A stretch of DNA of 64,000 bases from Bacillus stratosphericus (GTDB lineage: Bacteria; Bacillota; Bacilli; Bacillales; Bacillaceae): contig NZ_JAIVLB010000003.1 of assembly GCF_020524495.1 (NCBI RefSeq), forward strand, positions 60,081 to 124,080. Direction: 5' to 3'. Both the position numbers and the translations under genes were made by a program. Below the pieces are notes generated by a model, which was given only the letters and a program-made list of their open reading frames with translations, was not told the DNA's origin and made no database searches. Below, in pieces: positions 26,859 to 36,504 of this stretch. Numbering within the stretch: position 1 is the stretch's first letter; each line of letters starts with the position of its first letter.

Positions 26859-27603
26859 GCATAGAAAAATCATGAGACAAAAAATCACACTCATTGCACT
26901 TGGATTGATCGTTGTCTTTCAAATGACGATGGTTTTAGTGATGAAACGAGTCATATCCAATCTTGGTGGACAGGACACTGTCGCGAACTATTTTGCCTAC
27001 TCCACGAATGTGGTGCTTATTTTACAAGTACTTGCTGTCGTTATTGGGGCAACACTGATCTCAACAGAGTTTCAAAAAAGAACGATTTTGTTTTTATTGA
27101 TCCGGCCAAAGACAAGACTGCATATTTTCCTGTCAAAATACATAACACTTGTGCTGACAGTCACATACCTGTTTCTTTATTATTATGTGTTATCCTTTCT
27201 TTTTGGTCTTATTTTTTTTGGTACTGAATTTGATGCAGGAACTGAACGGTTATTCCTCCTTACGTTTGCAGTCATCGGATCTCAGTGGGTGGAAGTAATC
27301 ATGATGGCCAGCTTTGCGTTGATGTGTTCTAGTTTGTTTAGGAACAGCATGATCGCACTCGTCACTTCATTTTTTGTGTTGTATGCGGCTAAATCGATCG
27401 TACCCATCATGTCACTCTTAGAAATTCAGTGGGGGAAAATCCTGCTTTTTGCTAATACGGATTTCTGGCAATACAGCTTCCAAGGACCGCCACCCTTTAA
27501 TGGAATGAGTCCTATGTTATCTCTATTGATTGTAGGAGCACATTTTGTATTCTTTGTTGGCACTGCTTGGTTCCTTTTTTGGAAGCGTGACGTAAATGTG
27601 TGA
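26836..27603 (+). CDS. ydbK: ABC transporter permease YdbK
   Basis: The 255-residue protein has six predicted membrane segments and the ABC2-type permease layout: a first segment at residues 18-38, then the EFQKRTILFLLIRPKTR cytoplasmic loop that contacts the ATPase. It pairs with YdbJ. The overlap with ydbJ and the lack of a separate promoter support co-translation. The closest well-studied relatives move peptide antibiotics; no substrate evidence is present here. Confidence 0.88.
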   Translation: MLQLIKNEHRKIMRQKITLIALGLIVVFQMTMVLVMKRVISNLGGQDTVANYFAYSTNVVLILQVLAVVIGATLISTEFQKRTILFLLIRPKTRLHIFLSKYITLVLTVTYLFLYYYVLSFLFGLIFFGTEFDAGTERLFLLTFAVIGSQWVEVIMMASFALMCSSLFRNSMIALVTSFFVLYAAKSIVPIMSLLEIQWGKILLFANTDFWQYSFQGPPPFNGMSPMLSLLIVGAHFVFFVGTAWFLFWKRDVNV

Positions 27604-27719
27604 AAATTAAGTAAAATAACAAGAAAAATTCGTGGCAACTTTGTGAAAATCAGTCTGGATATCACGATAAACGGCTGATTTTGTTTTATAATAGGAGGAG
27701 TCATGGAGGTGGCACTATC

Positions 27720-28055
27720 TTGAAAAATTTCATTACAGCTTTACCAATTTTGTTGCTGCTGTCGTTTTCGTTCGTGTCTTTTGCCTTCCAATTTGATCAT
27801 CTTGTTTATTTCAGACTAGCGCTAGGGATCTTTTCATTAGCCGGTCTTTTCTTTCTCTATACACTTAAAAGAAATTTGAAATGGTTCATGGTCTATTTAT
27901 ATGTGAGCTGGATCATTCTTGCTGCGGTCACAACATTTGAGGAGCCTGTGTTTTCTCAATTTTTCTTCGGTGGTTTAACGATGACAATGGGTTATCTTAC
28001 GTATATGCTCATTTACTTAGGAATGAAGCAAGACCGTGTAGCGAAATCACATTAA
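27720..28055 (+). CDS. ydbL: Membrane protein YdbL
   Basis: The 111-residue protein has four hydrophobic segments and no charged catalytic motif. Its length equals that of B. subtilis YdbL, and it follows ydbJ-ydbK in the same order. TTG at 27720 is chosen since GGAGGTGG lies seven bases upstream; the open frame begins 39 bases earlier. Its function is unknown. Confidence 0.75.
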   Translation: MKNFITALPILLLLSFSFVSFAFQFDHLVYFRLALGIFSLAGLFFLYTLKRNLKWFMVYLYVSWIILAAVTTFEEPVFSQFFFGGLTMTMGYLTYMLIYLGMKQDRVAKSH

Positions 28056-28058
28056 AAC

Positions 28059-28099
28059 AAAAGCCGATAAAATGGAATAGCAGATTTTATCGGCTTTTC
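28059..28099. terminator. Bidirectional terminator after ydbL
   Basis: AAAAGCCGATAAAAT pairs with ATTTTATCGGCTTTT around a nine-base loop. It serves ydbL on the plus strand and can end the fbpB transcript on the minus strand. Confidence 0.88.
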
Positions 28100-28135
28100 A
28101 CGGTTGAGGCAGACAAATGCCTGGCTACTTTGTGT

Positions 28136-28284
28136 TTATGATTCACGTCCAGTAGCCGCAAGCTGCTTCTGATGCTTTTTGTCGATGGTTTCATATATAC
28201 TCTCCATCATTTTAGGATCACGCAGGATCGTCTTCTTGTTTTCCTCAATCAATTGCTGGTATGTTTTGATTTTTTTTTAGACAT
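28136..28284 (-). pseudogene. fbpB: Fur-regulated basic protein FbpB, one-base frameshift in a poly-A run
   Basis: On the minus strand ATGTCT is followed by nine A and then, in a shifted frame, KTYQQLIEENKKTILRD and a tail ending KHQKQLAATGRES. With ten A the gene would code for a 49-residue basic protein of the FbpB (YdbN) type, a helper of the FsrA small RNA in iron sparing. AAGGAG lies upstream and a Fur box lies at 28343-28357. It lies between ydbL and ydbP, the fbpB position in B. subtilis. The one-base loss in a homopolymer may be a sequencing error. Confidence 0.75.
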
Positions 28285-28342
28285 GTGAATCATCGCTCCT
28301 TTATCAGAATGGGTATCTATAATAATTTCACTCGGATGAAAT

Positions 28343-28357
28343 TAATAATCATTTTCA
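28343..28357. promoter_or_regulatory. Fur box upstream of fbpB
   Basis: On the minus strand TGAAAATGATTATTA matches the 7-1-7 Fur consensus TGATAATNATTATCA at 13 of 15 positions. It lies about 60 bases upstream of the fbpB start, consistent with iron-dependent repression. Confidence 0.75.
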
Positions 28358-28590
28358 ATTAGCGACTCCATTATACAAAGTCAAATGTCAGAAGTAAAGA
28401 TTCGATTTAGAAAATTCAAACAACTGACATATTCACTTCCATATCGACGATAAATTCTTTCCCAGGAAATAATTCGCTGTCAATTCTTGTCGTGAAATCA
28501 GATAAAACATTCTTTTTTCGTTGAAACGTTTTGGCCTCACATATCGTCTTATGTAGAGATTTGATTATAGAGGACCTAGAAGAAGAGATG

Positions 28591-28620
28591 AAAAAAACAC
28601 CAGCAAGAGTTTGCTGATGT
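28591..28620 (-). terminator. Terminator of ydbP
   Basis: ACACCAGCAA pairs with TTGCTGATGT (one G-T pair) around GAGT; on the minus strand it runs into seven T. Confidence 0.85.
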
Positions 28621-28635
28621 CCTTCATTCAACCAA

Positions 28636-28956
28636 TTATGAAACGTGTTTTTGAAGAAACTCTGTCACTTCTTCAGGTGATTTTGCATTCGCACTGTGTA
28701 AGTGCGCTGTTTTTTCACCATTTTTGAAAATTAACAGGCTTGGAATACCCATCACCTGATACGTTTCCGCTAATTCAGGGAAGTCATCCTTGTTTATCTC
28801 AACCCATTCATACTGAGCATAAAACTCTATAATGTCTGGAATGAACATGTCCATTCTCGTACAATCAGGACACCATGTCGCAAAGAATTTAATGAGGACT
28901 TCTTTGTCTGATTGAATGATTTCATTGAATTGTTTAGTACTTGTGATTTTTTTCAA
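28636..28956 (-). CDS. ydbP: Thioredoxin-like protein YdbP
   Basis: The 106-residue protein has a thioredoxin fold with the active site WCPDC near residue 30 and the cis-proline region MGIPSLLIFKNG near residue 73. CPDC differs from the CGPC of thioredoxin A, so it may be a specialised disulfide reductase. TTG at 28956 is the better start, since AAAGGAG lies ten bases upstream and the relatives start with the same KKIT block. It stands divergent from ddl. Confidence 0.87.
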   Translation of the reverse strand: MKKITSTKQFNEIIQSDKEVLIKFFATWCPDCTRMDMFIPDIIEFYAQYEWVEINKDDFPELAETYQVMGIPSLLIFKNGEKTAHLHSANAKSPEEVTEFLQKHVS

Positions 28957-29138
28957 TTTGTCACAACTCCTTTTCAATGTCATTTTAATATAAAATAAAG
29001 GCAATTGACATACAAAGCTTGGGGGGCTGACAACCTTTACAAATCACTTCGATTCCATGACAACAAAAAATTAATTAGAGCATTTTCACTTGAAAGTGAT
29101 AAGATAGTAAAGATGAATTTTAGTGGGGGGAGTATCCA

Positions 29139-30221
29139 TTGAAAATAAGTTTAGGATTGGTTTACGGCGGAAAGTCAGCCGAACATAATGTATCACTGCA
29201 AACAGCCCTTGCAGTTACAAAAGCACTGAATACTGAGAAGTTTGATATACATCCAATTTATATTACAGAAGAGGGCGAATGGCTAAGAGGAGAAAAACTC
29301 ACTGAACCAGTCTCAAACGTCAAAATGCTTCAATTTGAACAAAATGCAAAGACGTTTTTACCAACTTCATTAAATGAGAGCATGTTTCCACAGCCTTCAT
29401 CAGCAGATGAGAAGATTGATGTCGTCTTTCCATTACTGCACGGCCCAAATGGTGAAGATGGAACAATGCAAGGATTACTTGAACTATTAAATATCCCGTA
29501 TGTCGGCAACGGCGTTCTCGCTTCTGCTGCAGGTATGGATAAAGTCATGATGAAAGATGTTTTTGCTCAAGCAGGTCTTGCACAAGCAAAACACCTTTCC
29601 TTCAATAAAAAAGACTATGAGAAAACAAAATCAGACAGCTTAGAGCAGGTGGCACAAGTACTTGGCTACCCTTGCTTTGTGAAACCTGCCAACATGGGAT
29701 CAAGTGTTGGGATTACTAAATGTCGCAGCACAGAAGAGCTTCAGGCCGCATTTGATTTAGCCTTTCAATATGATCGTCGTGTTGTCGTGGAAGAAGGCGT
29801 CATTGGAAGAGAAATCGAAATTGGTGTATTAGGAAATGATGATCCGAAATGCTCTGTTGTTGGTGAAATTGCACCTAAAACAGATTTTTATGATTACAAA
29901 GCAAAATATGAAGATGGCGATACAGATTTGATCATTCCTGCGAGTGTTTCAGAGGATGAATACAAGACGATTCAAGATATGGCGATTAAAGCATTTAAAG
30001 CCATTGATGGATCTGGTCTTGTGCGTGCAGACTTTTTCCTCACAGAGGAAGGTACAGTGCTAATTAATGAAGTGAATACAATGCCTGGATTCACACCATT
30101 CAGTATGTTCCCGCTCCTTTGGAAACATACTGGTGTAGAGTATCCTGAGTTGATTGAAAAGCTGGTGTCACTTGCCGTTGAACGCCATCAAGAAAAACAA
30201 ACCATTAAAACAACTTTTTAA
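29139..30221 (+). CDS. ddl: D-alanine--D-alanine ligase
   Basis: The 360-residue ATP-grasp enzyme joins two D-alanines for peptidoglycan. It carries [17 protein letters not shown] at the start, the serine loop [13 protein letters not shown] near residue 185, and the metal-binding end [18 protein letters not shown] near residue 307. TTG at 29139 is preceded by GGGGGGAG. murF follows 81 bases later, matching the path D-Ala-D-Ala to UDP-MurNAc-pentapeptide, and alr is 9 kb downstream. A short inverted repeat TCACTT-ga-AAGTGA lies 40 bases upstream. Confidence 0.95.
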   Translation: MKISLGLVYGGKSAEHNVSLQTALAVTKALNTEKFDIHPIYITEEGEWLRGEKLTEPVSNVKMLQFEQNAKTFLPTSLNESMFPQPSSADEKIDVVFPLLHGPNGEDGTMQGLLELLNIPYVGNGVLASAAGMDKVMMKDVFAQAGLAQAKHLSFNKKDYEKTKSDSLEQVAQVLGYPCFVKPANMGSSVGITKCRSTEELQAAFDLAFQYDRRVVVEEGVIGREIEIGVLGNDDPKCSVVGEIAPKTDFYDYKAKYEDGDTDLIIPASVSEDEYKTIQDMAIKAFKAIDGSGLVRADFFLTEEGTVLINEVNTMPGFTPFSMFPLLWKHTGVEYPELIEKLVSLAVERHQEKQTIKTTF

Positions 30222-30235
30222 TCAGAGCAACAAGC

Positions 30236-30265
30236 AGACACTATCCAACAGGTAGTGTCTCTTTT
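30236..30265 (+). terminator. Hairpin between ddl and murF
   Basis: AGACACTA pairs with TAGTGTCT around a nine-base loop, followed by CTTTTCC. The weak T run suggests partial termination, allowing read-through to murF. Confidence 0.55.
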
Positions 30266-30302
30266 CCTTCAAACGTGTAATAAGAAAGAGAGGCGAAAAA
30301 TC

Positions 30303-31667
30303 ATGATCAAACGTACAGTGAAACAAATCTCCCAAATGGCTGGTGGAACATTATCTAATCAAGCTTTTGGGGAAGAGCAGATTCACGGAGTCACCACAGA
30401 TACAAGACAAGTCTCAAAAGGCGCACTGTTTATCCCGCTTATTGGAGAACATTTTAACGGTCATACATTTGCTTCAAAAGCAGTGGAGCTTGGGGCCGCA
30501 GCTGTTCTTTGGAATCAAAAAGAAACCAATCCACCCGAAGGTGTTCCAGTCATTCTTGTAGAGGATACACTGACTGCACTTCAACAACTGTCTAAATCCT
30601 ACTTAATAGAGGAAAATCCTCGTGTTGTAGGTATTACAGGAAGTAATGGGAAAACAACAACGAAAGACATGATTCATTCTGTATTACAAACTGCATATCA
30701 AGCCCATAAAACAGTTGGCAATTTTAATAATCACATCGGCCTTCCTCTCACTATTCTTGCGATGCCCGAAGGAACAGAAATCGCTGTTTTGGAGATGGGC
30801 ATGAGTGCAAAAGGAGAGATCGAGTTTTTATCAAATCTTGCTGAACCTAATGCAGCGGTTATCACCAATATTGGAGAATCTCATATGCAAGACCTAGGAT
30901 CAAGAGAAGCCATCGCAGATGCAAAATGTGAGATCACAAAAGGGTTAAAAGAGGATGGCATCTTTTATTACTTAGGAGATGAGCCCCTGCTTCGCGAAAG
31001 AGCGAATACACTGACACACAAAGTAAAGACTTTTGGAGAAGCAGAGGACTGTGATATCAAGGTAACTCACATCAACCAGCTTGCAGAAGGAACTAAATTT
31101 CAAGTGGAAGGATATGCCCAGGCGTTTCTCATTCCTGTATTAGGGAAACATAATGTGAAGAATGCGCTTGCCGCTATTGCCATTGGCGAGCACTTTGGGC
31201 TGACTGAAAGACATATAGCCCAAGGACTGATGCAAACGAAATTGACAGGGATGCGTCTTGAGCTTTTTAAAACAGATCAAGGAATTACGGTGATAAACGA
31301 TGCGTACAATGCGAGTCCTACATCCATGAAAGCGGCGATTGACCTTGTAGGGGATATGGACGGCTTTGCAAATCGTATTCTAGTACTCGGAGATATGTTG
31401 GAGATGGGTAGCGAAGAAGAAACATATCATTATGAATTAGGTCAGTACATCAAGCCTGATTTTATCGACCATGTTTTAACGTATGGACGTCTAGGTGCAT
31501 TCATTGCTGAAGGAGCAAAAAAAGCATTTGGAGACGCGCGTGTGTGCTCTTATATGGACAAAGAAGACTTGAAGAAAAAACTAGCTGCAGTGGCAGAGCC
31601 TAATGATGTGGTTCTAGTCAAAGCTTCCCGTGGCATGAGATTGGAAGAAGTCATTCCTGTACTATAA
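30303..31667 (+). CDS. murF: UDP-MurNAc-tripeptide--D-Ala-D-Ala ligase
   Basis: The 454-residue Mur ligase adds D-Ala-D-Ala to UDP-MurNAc-tripeptide in the cytoplasm. It shows an amino-terminal substrate domain (GVTTDTRQVSKGALFIPL), the ATP loop GITGSNGKTTTKDM near residue 108, the AVLEMGMSAKGEI block, and the carboxy-terminal NDAYNASPTSM motif. ATG at 30303 follows AGAGAGGCG. It is probably cotranscribed with ddl. Confidence 0.95.
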   Translation: MIKRTVKQISQMAGGTLSNQAFGEEQIHGVTTDTRQVSKGALFIPLIGEHFNGHTFASKAVELGAAAVLWNQKETNPPEGVPVILVEDTLTALQQLSKSYLIEENPRVVGITGSNGKTTTKDMIHSVLQTAYQAHKTVGNFNNHIGLPLTILAMPEGTEIAVLEMGMSAKGEIEFLSNLAEPNAAVITNIGESHMQDLGSREAIADAKCEITKGLKEDGIFYYLGDEPLLRERANTLTHKVKTFGEAEDCDIKVTHINQLAEGTKFQVEGYAQAFLIPVLGKHNVKNALAAIAIGEHFGLTERHIAQGLMQTKLTGMRLELFKTDQGITVINDAYNASPTSMKAAIDLVGDMDGFANRILVLGDMLEMGSEEETYHYELGQYIKPDFIDHVLTYGRLGAFIAEGAKKAFGDARVCSYMDKEDLKKKLAAVAEPNDVVLVKASRGMRLEEVIPVL

Positions 31668-31697
31668 AAGAGTTCGGCAAAGAAGGTGATACAGAAT

Positions 31698-32311
31698 ATG
31701 ATTGGCTGTCTATGTATTCACGTTTTTACAGGTGTCCCTTATAAAGTAGAACCACTGGCGCAGTATTTAAAGGAGGACGACAGATTGGATTTTGCATTCT
31801 GTCACGCTTCCGGGTCATGGTGAGGAGCTTCAGCTAAAAGGTATCTCTATCAAGAGTGGATCTCGACAGCTAAACTAGAAATCCTTTCCCTCTATCAACA
31901 TGTGACACCATTTACTTGGTCGGCTTTTCAATGGGCGGGGTGATTGCCTCTTACTTAGCTATCTTATTGCCGCCTTGTTCTTTTAAGTGCAGCGGCCAAA
32001 TATGTGAACCGAAAACAAATGATTCAAGACACAAGAGTCCTTTTTAGGGTTGATTGATACGAATCCTTTGTATGATCGGTATCGTCATAAGCTATCGAGT
32101 ACGCCGCTATCAGCTGCTGTCCTTGAGAAGCTTCATATACCGGTCTTAATCGTTTCAAGGTGAAAGCGATGGGATTATTCCCGCCCCTAGTGCAGAATTT
32201 ATAATCCCGTCTCGTCAGAAAGAAAAGTTGTATTTGGGTGATTGTAAACATCATGTCTGTCATGAGCCCTGTGCACAGTAATTGTTTGAGAAGGTAGAAC
32301 CATTTTTTTAA
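31698..32311 (+). pseudogene. Decayed carboxylesterase-type alpha/beta hydrolase
   Basis: Pieces in three frames follow one esterase: MIGCLCIHVFTGVPYKVEPL, TLPGHGEELQLKGISIKSG, a region near 31925 reading FSMGGVIAS in one frame (GxSxG-like nucleophile elbow), LLSAAAKYVNRKQMIQDT, and an end LFEKVEPFF. The pattern fits monoacylglycerol-lipase or carboxylesterase (Est30/YvaK) proteins. At least five shifts are needed and about 60 residues are missing near 32130, so this is true decay rather than a single error. Confidence 0.75.
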
Positions 32312-32329
32312 AAGCAATTTAGTATATAG

Positions 32330-32853
32330 AAAAGTAGAATGTGGCTAAACTAATATAAATCGAACCCCGCTTGTTAAAATCTGCAACAATTTTGTCGAAT
32401 GAGTGACAGGCCTATGTTACAATAGGGAAGAAAAGTTGGTCGATTCGGTTGTTTCAATATGATGGTAAAACCTTTATCTCCAGTCTAATTCCAGCAATGG
32501 GGAATTATCGGAAGGATCCTTATTTCAATATCGTCAGGACGGGAATATTTTAACGAGCCATATCAAGGCGGCAGTATGAGAAGCGGGTCTTGCGAATATT
32601 GGATAACGGAAAGATCAAATGGTTAGAAAAGTGGAAATGGATGGATTGAGATTAGAGCGAAGGTGAATCTGTCATTGTGGAGCAGTAGATATATCCATTT
32701 CTGTCTTGTTGAAAAACAAATAGTGTAATGGTAAGATATAATGTAGGGTAATTCGGGCTTTGTATATAATGGACCTGTCCTTTCAGAAAAGGGCAGTTTT
32801 TAATGATCATTCACGAGATTACTGAAACAGCAATTAGAAGGAGTTTGAATAAA
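32330..32853 (+). pseudogene. Decayed small reading frame and leader upstream of cshA
   Basis: Between about 32452 and 32688 broken frames read FQYDGKTFISS, LFQYRQDGNILTSH, then EPYQGGSMRSGS and LDNGKIKWLEKWKWMD with an end SEGESVIVEQ. The pattern resembles a small Bacillus family of about 110 residues often labelled n-acetylglutamate synthase-like. At least three shifts break it. The rest (32690-32853) is the cshA upstream region with two TATAAT boxes near 32733 and 32766. Confidence 0.5.
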
Positions 32854-34350
32854 TTGACTATAACGTTTCAAGATTTTCAATTAAGCGAAAGTCTCATGAA
32901 GTCTATTAACCGCATGGGATTTGAAGAAGCAACACCGATTCAAGCAGAAACGATTCCTCTCGGTCTTCAAAATAAAGATGTCATCGGACAAGCACAAACA
33001 GGAACAGGAAAAACCGCAGCATTTGGTATTCCTCTGGTTGAAAAAATCGACCCAGCGTCTCCTAATATCCAAGCGATTATCATTGCGCCAACAAGAGAAT
33101 TAGCTATTCAAGTATCCGAAGAGCTATATAAAATCGGCCAAGACAAGCGTGCACGTGTACTTCCGATTTACGGTGGACAAGATATCGGCCGCCAAATCCG
33201 TTCGCTCAAGAAAAATCCTCATATCATCGTAGGAACTCCAGGACGTTTACTCGATCACATTAACCGTCGTACAATGCGTCTTCAAAATGTTGAAACCGTT
33301 GTGCTTGATGAAGCAGACGAAATGCTAAACATGGGTTTTATCGAAGATATTGAAGCGATCCTTTCAAATGTACCAAGTGAACACCAAACACTTTTATTCT
33401 CTGCGACAATGCCTGCACCAATTAAGCGCATTGCAGAGCGTTTCATGACAAACCCAGAACATGTAAAAGTAAAAGCGAAAGAAATGACAGTATCTAACAT
33501 CCAACAGTTCTACTTGGATATCCACGAACGTAAAAAGTTTGATACATTGACACGTCTTCTTGACATTCAATCACCAGAGCTTTCAATTGTATTCGGCCGT
33601 ACCAAGCGCCGTGTTGACGAATTGACAGAAGCACTTAACCTTAGAGGCTACACAGCTGAAGGAATTCATGGTGACCTGACTCAGGCGAAACGTATGGTTG
33701 CTCTTCGTAAATTCAAAGAAGGTTCTATCGATGTACTAGTGGCAACAGACGTTGCAGCACGTGGACTAGATATCTCAGGCGTTACACACGTGTATAACTT
33801 CGACGTGCCACAGGATCCAGAAAGCTACGTACATCGTATTGGACGTACAGGCCGTGCTGGACGTACAGGAATGGCAATGACATTTATCACACCACGTGAA
33901 AAAGATATGCTTCGTGCAATTGAGCAAACGACTAAACGTAAAATGGATCGTATGAAAGAGCCAACGTTAGACGAGGCAATTGAAGGACAACAGCAAGTAA
34001 CGGTTGACCGTCTACGCACAATCATTAGTGAAAACAACTTAAACTTCTACATGACAGCGGCTGCTGAATTGCTAGAAGATCATGATTCTGTCACAGTGGT
34101 GGCGGCTGCCATCAAAATGATGACAAAAGAACCAGATGCAACGCCTGTTCGTTTAACAGATGAAGCACCAATGATTTCAAAACGTCATCGTAACAACCGT
34201 AGCTCTTCTAAACGTAGAGACGGCGGTGGTGGAGGTTACCGTGGAAAAGGTAAGAACAGCCGTTCATCTTACGGTGATAAAAAGCGTTCTTCAAATGACC
34301 GCAATCGTTCTTCTAACGATCGTCGTCAAAAGAAATCTTATAACAACTAA
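32854..34350 (+). CDS. cshA: DEAD-box RNA helicase CshA
   Basis: The 498-residue helicase has the Q motif ([15 protein letters not shown]), motif I AQTGTGKT, motif II DEAD in [10 protein letters not shown], motif III SAT and motif [15 protein letters not shown]. The carboxy-terminal tail is rich in Arg, Gly and Ser, as in B. subtilis CshA, which works in the RNA degradosome and in cold adaptation. TTG at 32854 follows AGAAGGAG at ten bases and matches the relative's start; the upstream in-frame ATG at 32803 lacks a binding site. Confidence 0.95.
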   Translation: MTITFQDFQLSESLMKSINRMGFEEATPIQAETIPLGLQNKDVIGQAQTGTGKTAAFGIPLVEKIDPASPNIQAIIIAPTRELAIQVSEELYKIGQDKRARVLPIYGGQDIGRQIRSLKKNPHIIVGTPGRLLDHINRRTMRLQNVETVVLDEADEMLNMGFIEDIEAILSNVPSEHQTLLFSATMPAPIKRIAERFMTNPEHVKVKAKEMTVSNIQQFYLDIHERKKFDTLTRLLDIQSPELSIVFGRTKRRVDELTEALNLRGYTAEGIHGDLTQAKRMVALRKFKEGSIDVLVATDVAARGLDISGVTHVYNFDVPQDPESYVHRIGRTGRAGRTGMAMTFITPREKDMLRAIEQTTKRKMDRMKEPTLDEAIEGQQQVTVDRLRTIISENNLNFYMTAAAELLEDHDSVTVVAAAIKMMTKEPDATPVRLTDEAPMISKRHRNNRSSSKRRDGGGGGYRGKGKNSRSSYGDKKRSSNDRNRSSNDRRQKKSYNN

Positions 34351-34356
34351 CATACA

Positions 34357-34387
34357 AAAGCGAATCCTTTGCAGGGTTCGCTTTTTT
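34357..34387 (+). terminator. Terminator of cshA
   Basis: AAAGCGAA and TTCGCTTT pair, extended by CC/GG, with loop TTTGCA and a six-T run. Confidence 0.88.
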
Positions 34388-34474
34388 AACAGGTTTATCT
34401 AACAGGTTTATTGAAACTTTTTAGGCTTTGTTTCGTAATATATTGATAGAAAAGTAAGAGAATGGGGGAAGAAT

Positions 34475-34954
34475 GTGAGAAAACAGCCGCAACGTCAAAT
34501 TAGTTTAAATGGATTAAAGGTATGGCGCCTTCAAAATGGAATTATCTCATTGATATTCTTACTCATCATGATTGGGGTGTTTTTTGCTAGTTATTATTTC
34601 CACTGGCCATATTGGATTGGTGTCATCCTTATTGGAGTGTGGATATTACAAGTCATTTTCGGAATCTGGATCATACCGAAAATTCGTCATCACATCTGGC
34701 GCTATGAAGTATTCGAAAATGAAATTGAAATACAGCATGGGCTGATTCGTGTCACACGTGTGATTGTGCCAATGGTTCGTGTCCAGCACGTCGATACATC
34801 GCAAGGACCGCTTTTAAGACGCTACCGTTTGGCATCTGTTCAAATCTCTACTGCTGCTACAGTTCACGATATTCCAGCACTAGAATTAGAAGAGGCAGAT
34901 GAGCTTTGTGATTACATATCTCGTTTAGCAAGGGTGACTGAAGATGATGTCTGA
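34475..34954 (+). CDS. ydbS: PH-like domain membrane protein YdbS (DUF304)
   Basis: The 159-residue protein has two membrane segments (residues about 20-65) and one bacterial PH domain of the DUF304/bPH2 type (WRYEVFENEIEIQHGLIRVTRVIVPMVRVQHVDTSQGP in parts, with the VQHVD core). GTG at 34475 is preceded by GGGGGAAGAAT. It overlaps ydbT by eleven bases. In B. subtilis YdbS and YdbT act together and confer resistance to certain bacteriocins (amylocyclicin). Confidence 0.88.
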   Translation: MRKQPQRQISLNGLKVWRLQNGIISLIFLLIMIGVFFASYYFHWPYWIGVILIGVWILQVIFGIWIIPKIRHHIWRYEVFENEIEIQHGLIRVTRVIVPMVRVQHVDTSQGPLLRRYRLASVQISTAATVHDIPALELEEADELCDYISRLARVTEDDV

Positions 34955-36446
34955 ACCAAAACGTGTACATCCTATCTCGATGTTCATTGATTTTATATCA
35001 GATGCCGTATCCATGATCAAAAACTTCATTATCCCTTTTTTCGTGCTTATTTTTGTAAACTCGAATTCGAGTATTCGCTTTTATGCATTTATCATTCTTG
35101 GTGCGCTCCTTTTATGGAGAGCTGTTTTAACCCTTTTAGAGTGGAGACGATTTACTTACCGAATGGAAGACGATGAATTTCGAGTGGAATCAGGTGTTAT
35201 CACGAAAAAGAAAAAATATATATCGTTAGAACGAATTCAAACGGTCAATACAAGTGAAGGCATCTTTCAGCGGATTTTCGGTTTAATGCGAGTTCAAATT
35301 GAAACGGCAGGCGGGACGGATGGTCCAGAAGTGAGCCTGACGGCGATTACAAAAGCGGAAGCAGAACAATTGAAAGAGTCGATTTTTAACCGGAAGAAAA
35401 GCTTGCAGCAAGAAGGAGAGGCAGCAGATGAAAATAGTGATGTACCGCATGATCATCTGACTTCGCATAAACCTGTGGAGGGAGAAGTGAATGTTTCCTA
35501 TCTTATGGGTGTGCCAGAGCTTCTTTTGGCGGCTACGACTTCCAGCGGAATCGGTGTGATTATTTCGGGTTGTCTCGCTATCTACACACAAATAGATGAA
35601 ATTCTTCCTTTGGACGGGTTCGCGAAGCAATTCTCCTTTTTAAGTCATGCGAGTATTGAAATTTACGCCATTCTCATTTTTCTGGTGGTATTGATTGCGT
35701 GGCTACTCAGTATTGGGTTGACAGCGCTCCAATATGCGAATTTTGCTGCAAAACGAAAAGGGAATGACATCATCATTACAAGAGGACTCATTGAGAGGCA
35801 TCAAATGACCATTCCGCTTGGGAGAATTCAAGCAGTGAAAATCAAAGAAAACATTCTCCGTGAACCTTTTGGTTTTGCGACGGTGATGCTTGTTAGTGCA
35901 GGAGGCTCTATTACAGATAAAGAAACCTCTTCTGTCTTATTTCCACTGATACGGAAGAAAAACATCAATGAATTGTTATCTCAATTTACAGATCAATATC
36001 ATCTAAAACCAGAAGCAGAGCTGAAAAAGGTCCCCAAGCGTTCGCTCAAACGCTACCTGATCTCATATGGATTTGTTCCATTACTCGTAGGTGTGATTCT
36101 GTCAGTACGCTTTCCGCCATGGGGTTATTTGGCGCTGATTCCATTACCATTTGCCTTGTTCTTTGGGTATTTAGCCTATAAGCAATCAGGGTATGTGATC
36201 AAAGATCAATTGATTCAGTTAACGACAAGAGGCATCGGCAAAACCACCGGAATTGTATTGAGAAAACGAATGCAAAACTATACGATAACCCAATCTTACT
36301 TCCAGAAGAAAGGCCGAGTGGCGAGTATTCACACCTTTGTGAAATCCTCTGCACTGCTTGATTCCTTTGGTGTACATCATCTTGAAGAAGAAGATGCTGC
36401 ACGTATATTTGATTGGTATTCCTATGAAACAAACAAATCTTCTTAA
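34944..36446 (+). CDS. ydbT: PH-like domain membrane protein YdbT (DUF304)
   Basis: The 500-residue protein holds three DUF304/bPH2 repeats, each with the Ile-Gln-(Thr/Ala)-Val core (LERIQTVNTSEG near residue 95, LGRIQAVKIKEN near 295, and a degenerate third near 430), separated by pairs of membrane segments. It forms a unit with YdbS. The ATG at 34944 overlaps ydbS; ATG at 34947 is an equally close choice. A bidirectional terminator follows. Confidence 0.88.
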   Translation: MMSEPKRVHPISMFIDFISDAVSMIKNFIIPFFVLIFVNSNSSIRFYAFIILGALLLWRAVLTLLEWRRFTYRMEDDEFRVESGVITKKKKYISLERIQTVNTSEGIFQRIFGLMRVQIETAGGTDGPEVSLTAITKAEAEQLKESIFNRKKSLQQEGEAADENSDVPHDHLTSHKPVEGEVNVSYLMGVPELLLAATTSSGIGVIISGCLAIYTQIDEILPLDGFAKQFSFLSHASIEIYAILIFLVVLIAWLLSIGLTALQYANFAAKRKGNDIIITRGLIERHQMTIPLGRIQAVKIKENILREPFGFATVMLVSAGGSITDKETSSVLFPLIRKKNINELLSQFTDQYHLKPEAELKKVPKRSLKRYLISYGFVPLLVGVILSVRFPPWGYLALIPLPFALFFGYLAYKQSGYVIKDQLIQLTTRGIGKTTGIVLRKRMQNYTITQSYFQKKGRVASIHTFVKSSALLDSFGVHHLEEEDAARIFDWYSYETNKSS

Positions 36447-36450
36447 AACG

Positions 36451-36498
36451 AAAAAATGTCGATCAGCTTCCCATCAAAAGGAGTGATCGACATTTTTT
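36451..36498. terminator. Bidirectional terminator between ydbT and ydcA
   Basis: AAAAAATGTCGATCA pairs with TGATCGACATTTTTT around an 18-base loop. It serves the convergent genes ydbT and ydcA. Confidence 0.88.
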
Positions 36499-36504
36499 AT
36501 GAGA

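Noticed and set aside
28416..28631. A 71-codon minus-strand frame between ydbP and fbpB
   Set aside because: It starts inside the ydbP terminator hairpin, and no family is recognised. A real small gene cannot be excluded, but it is not supported.
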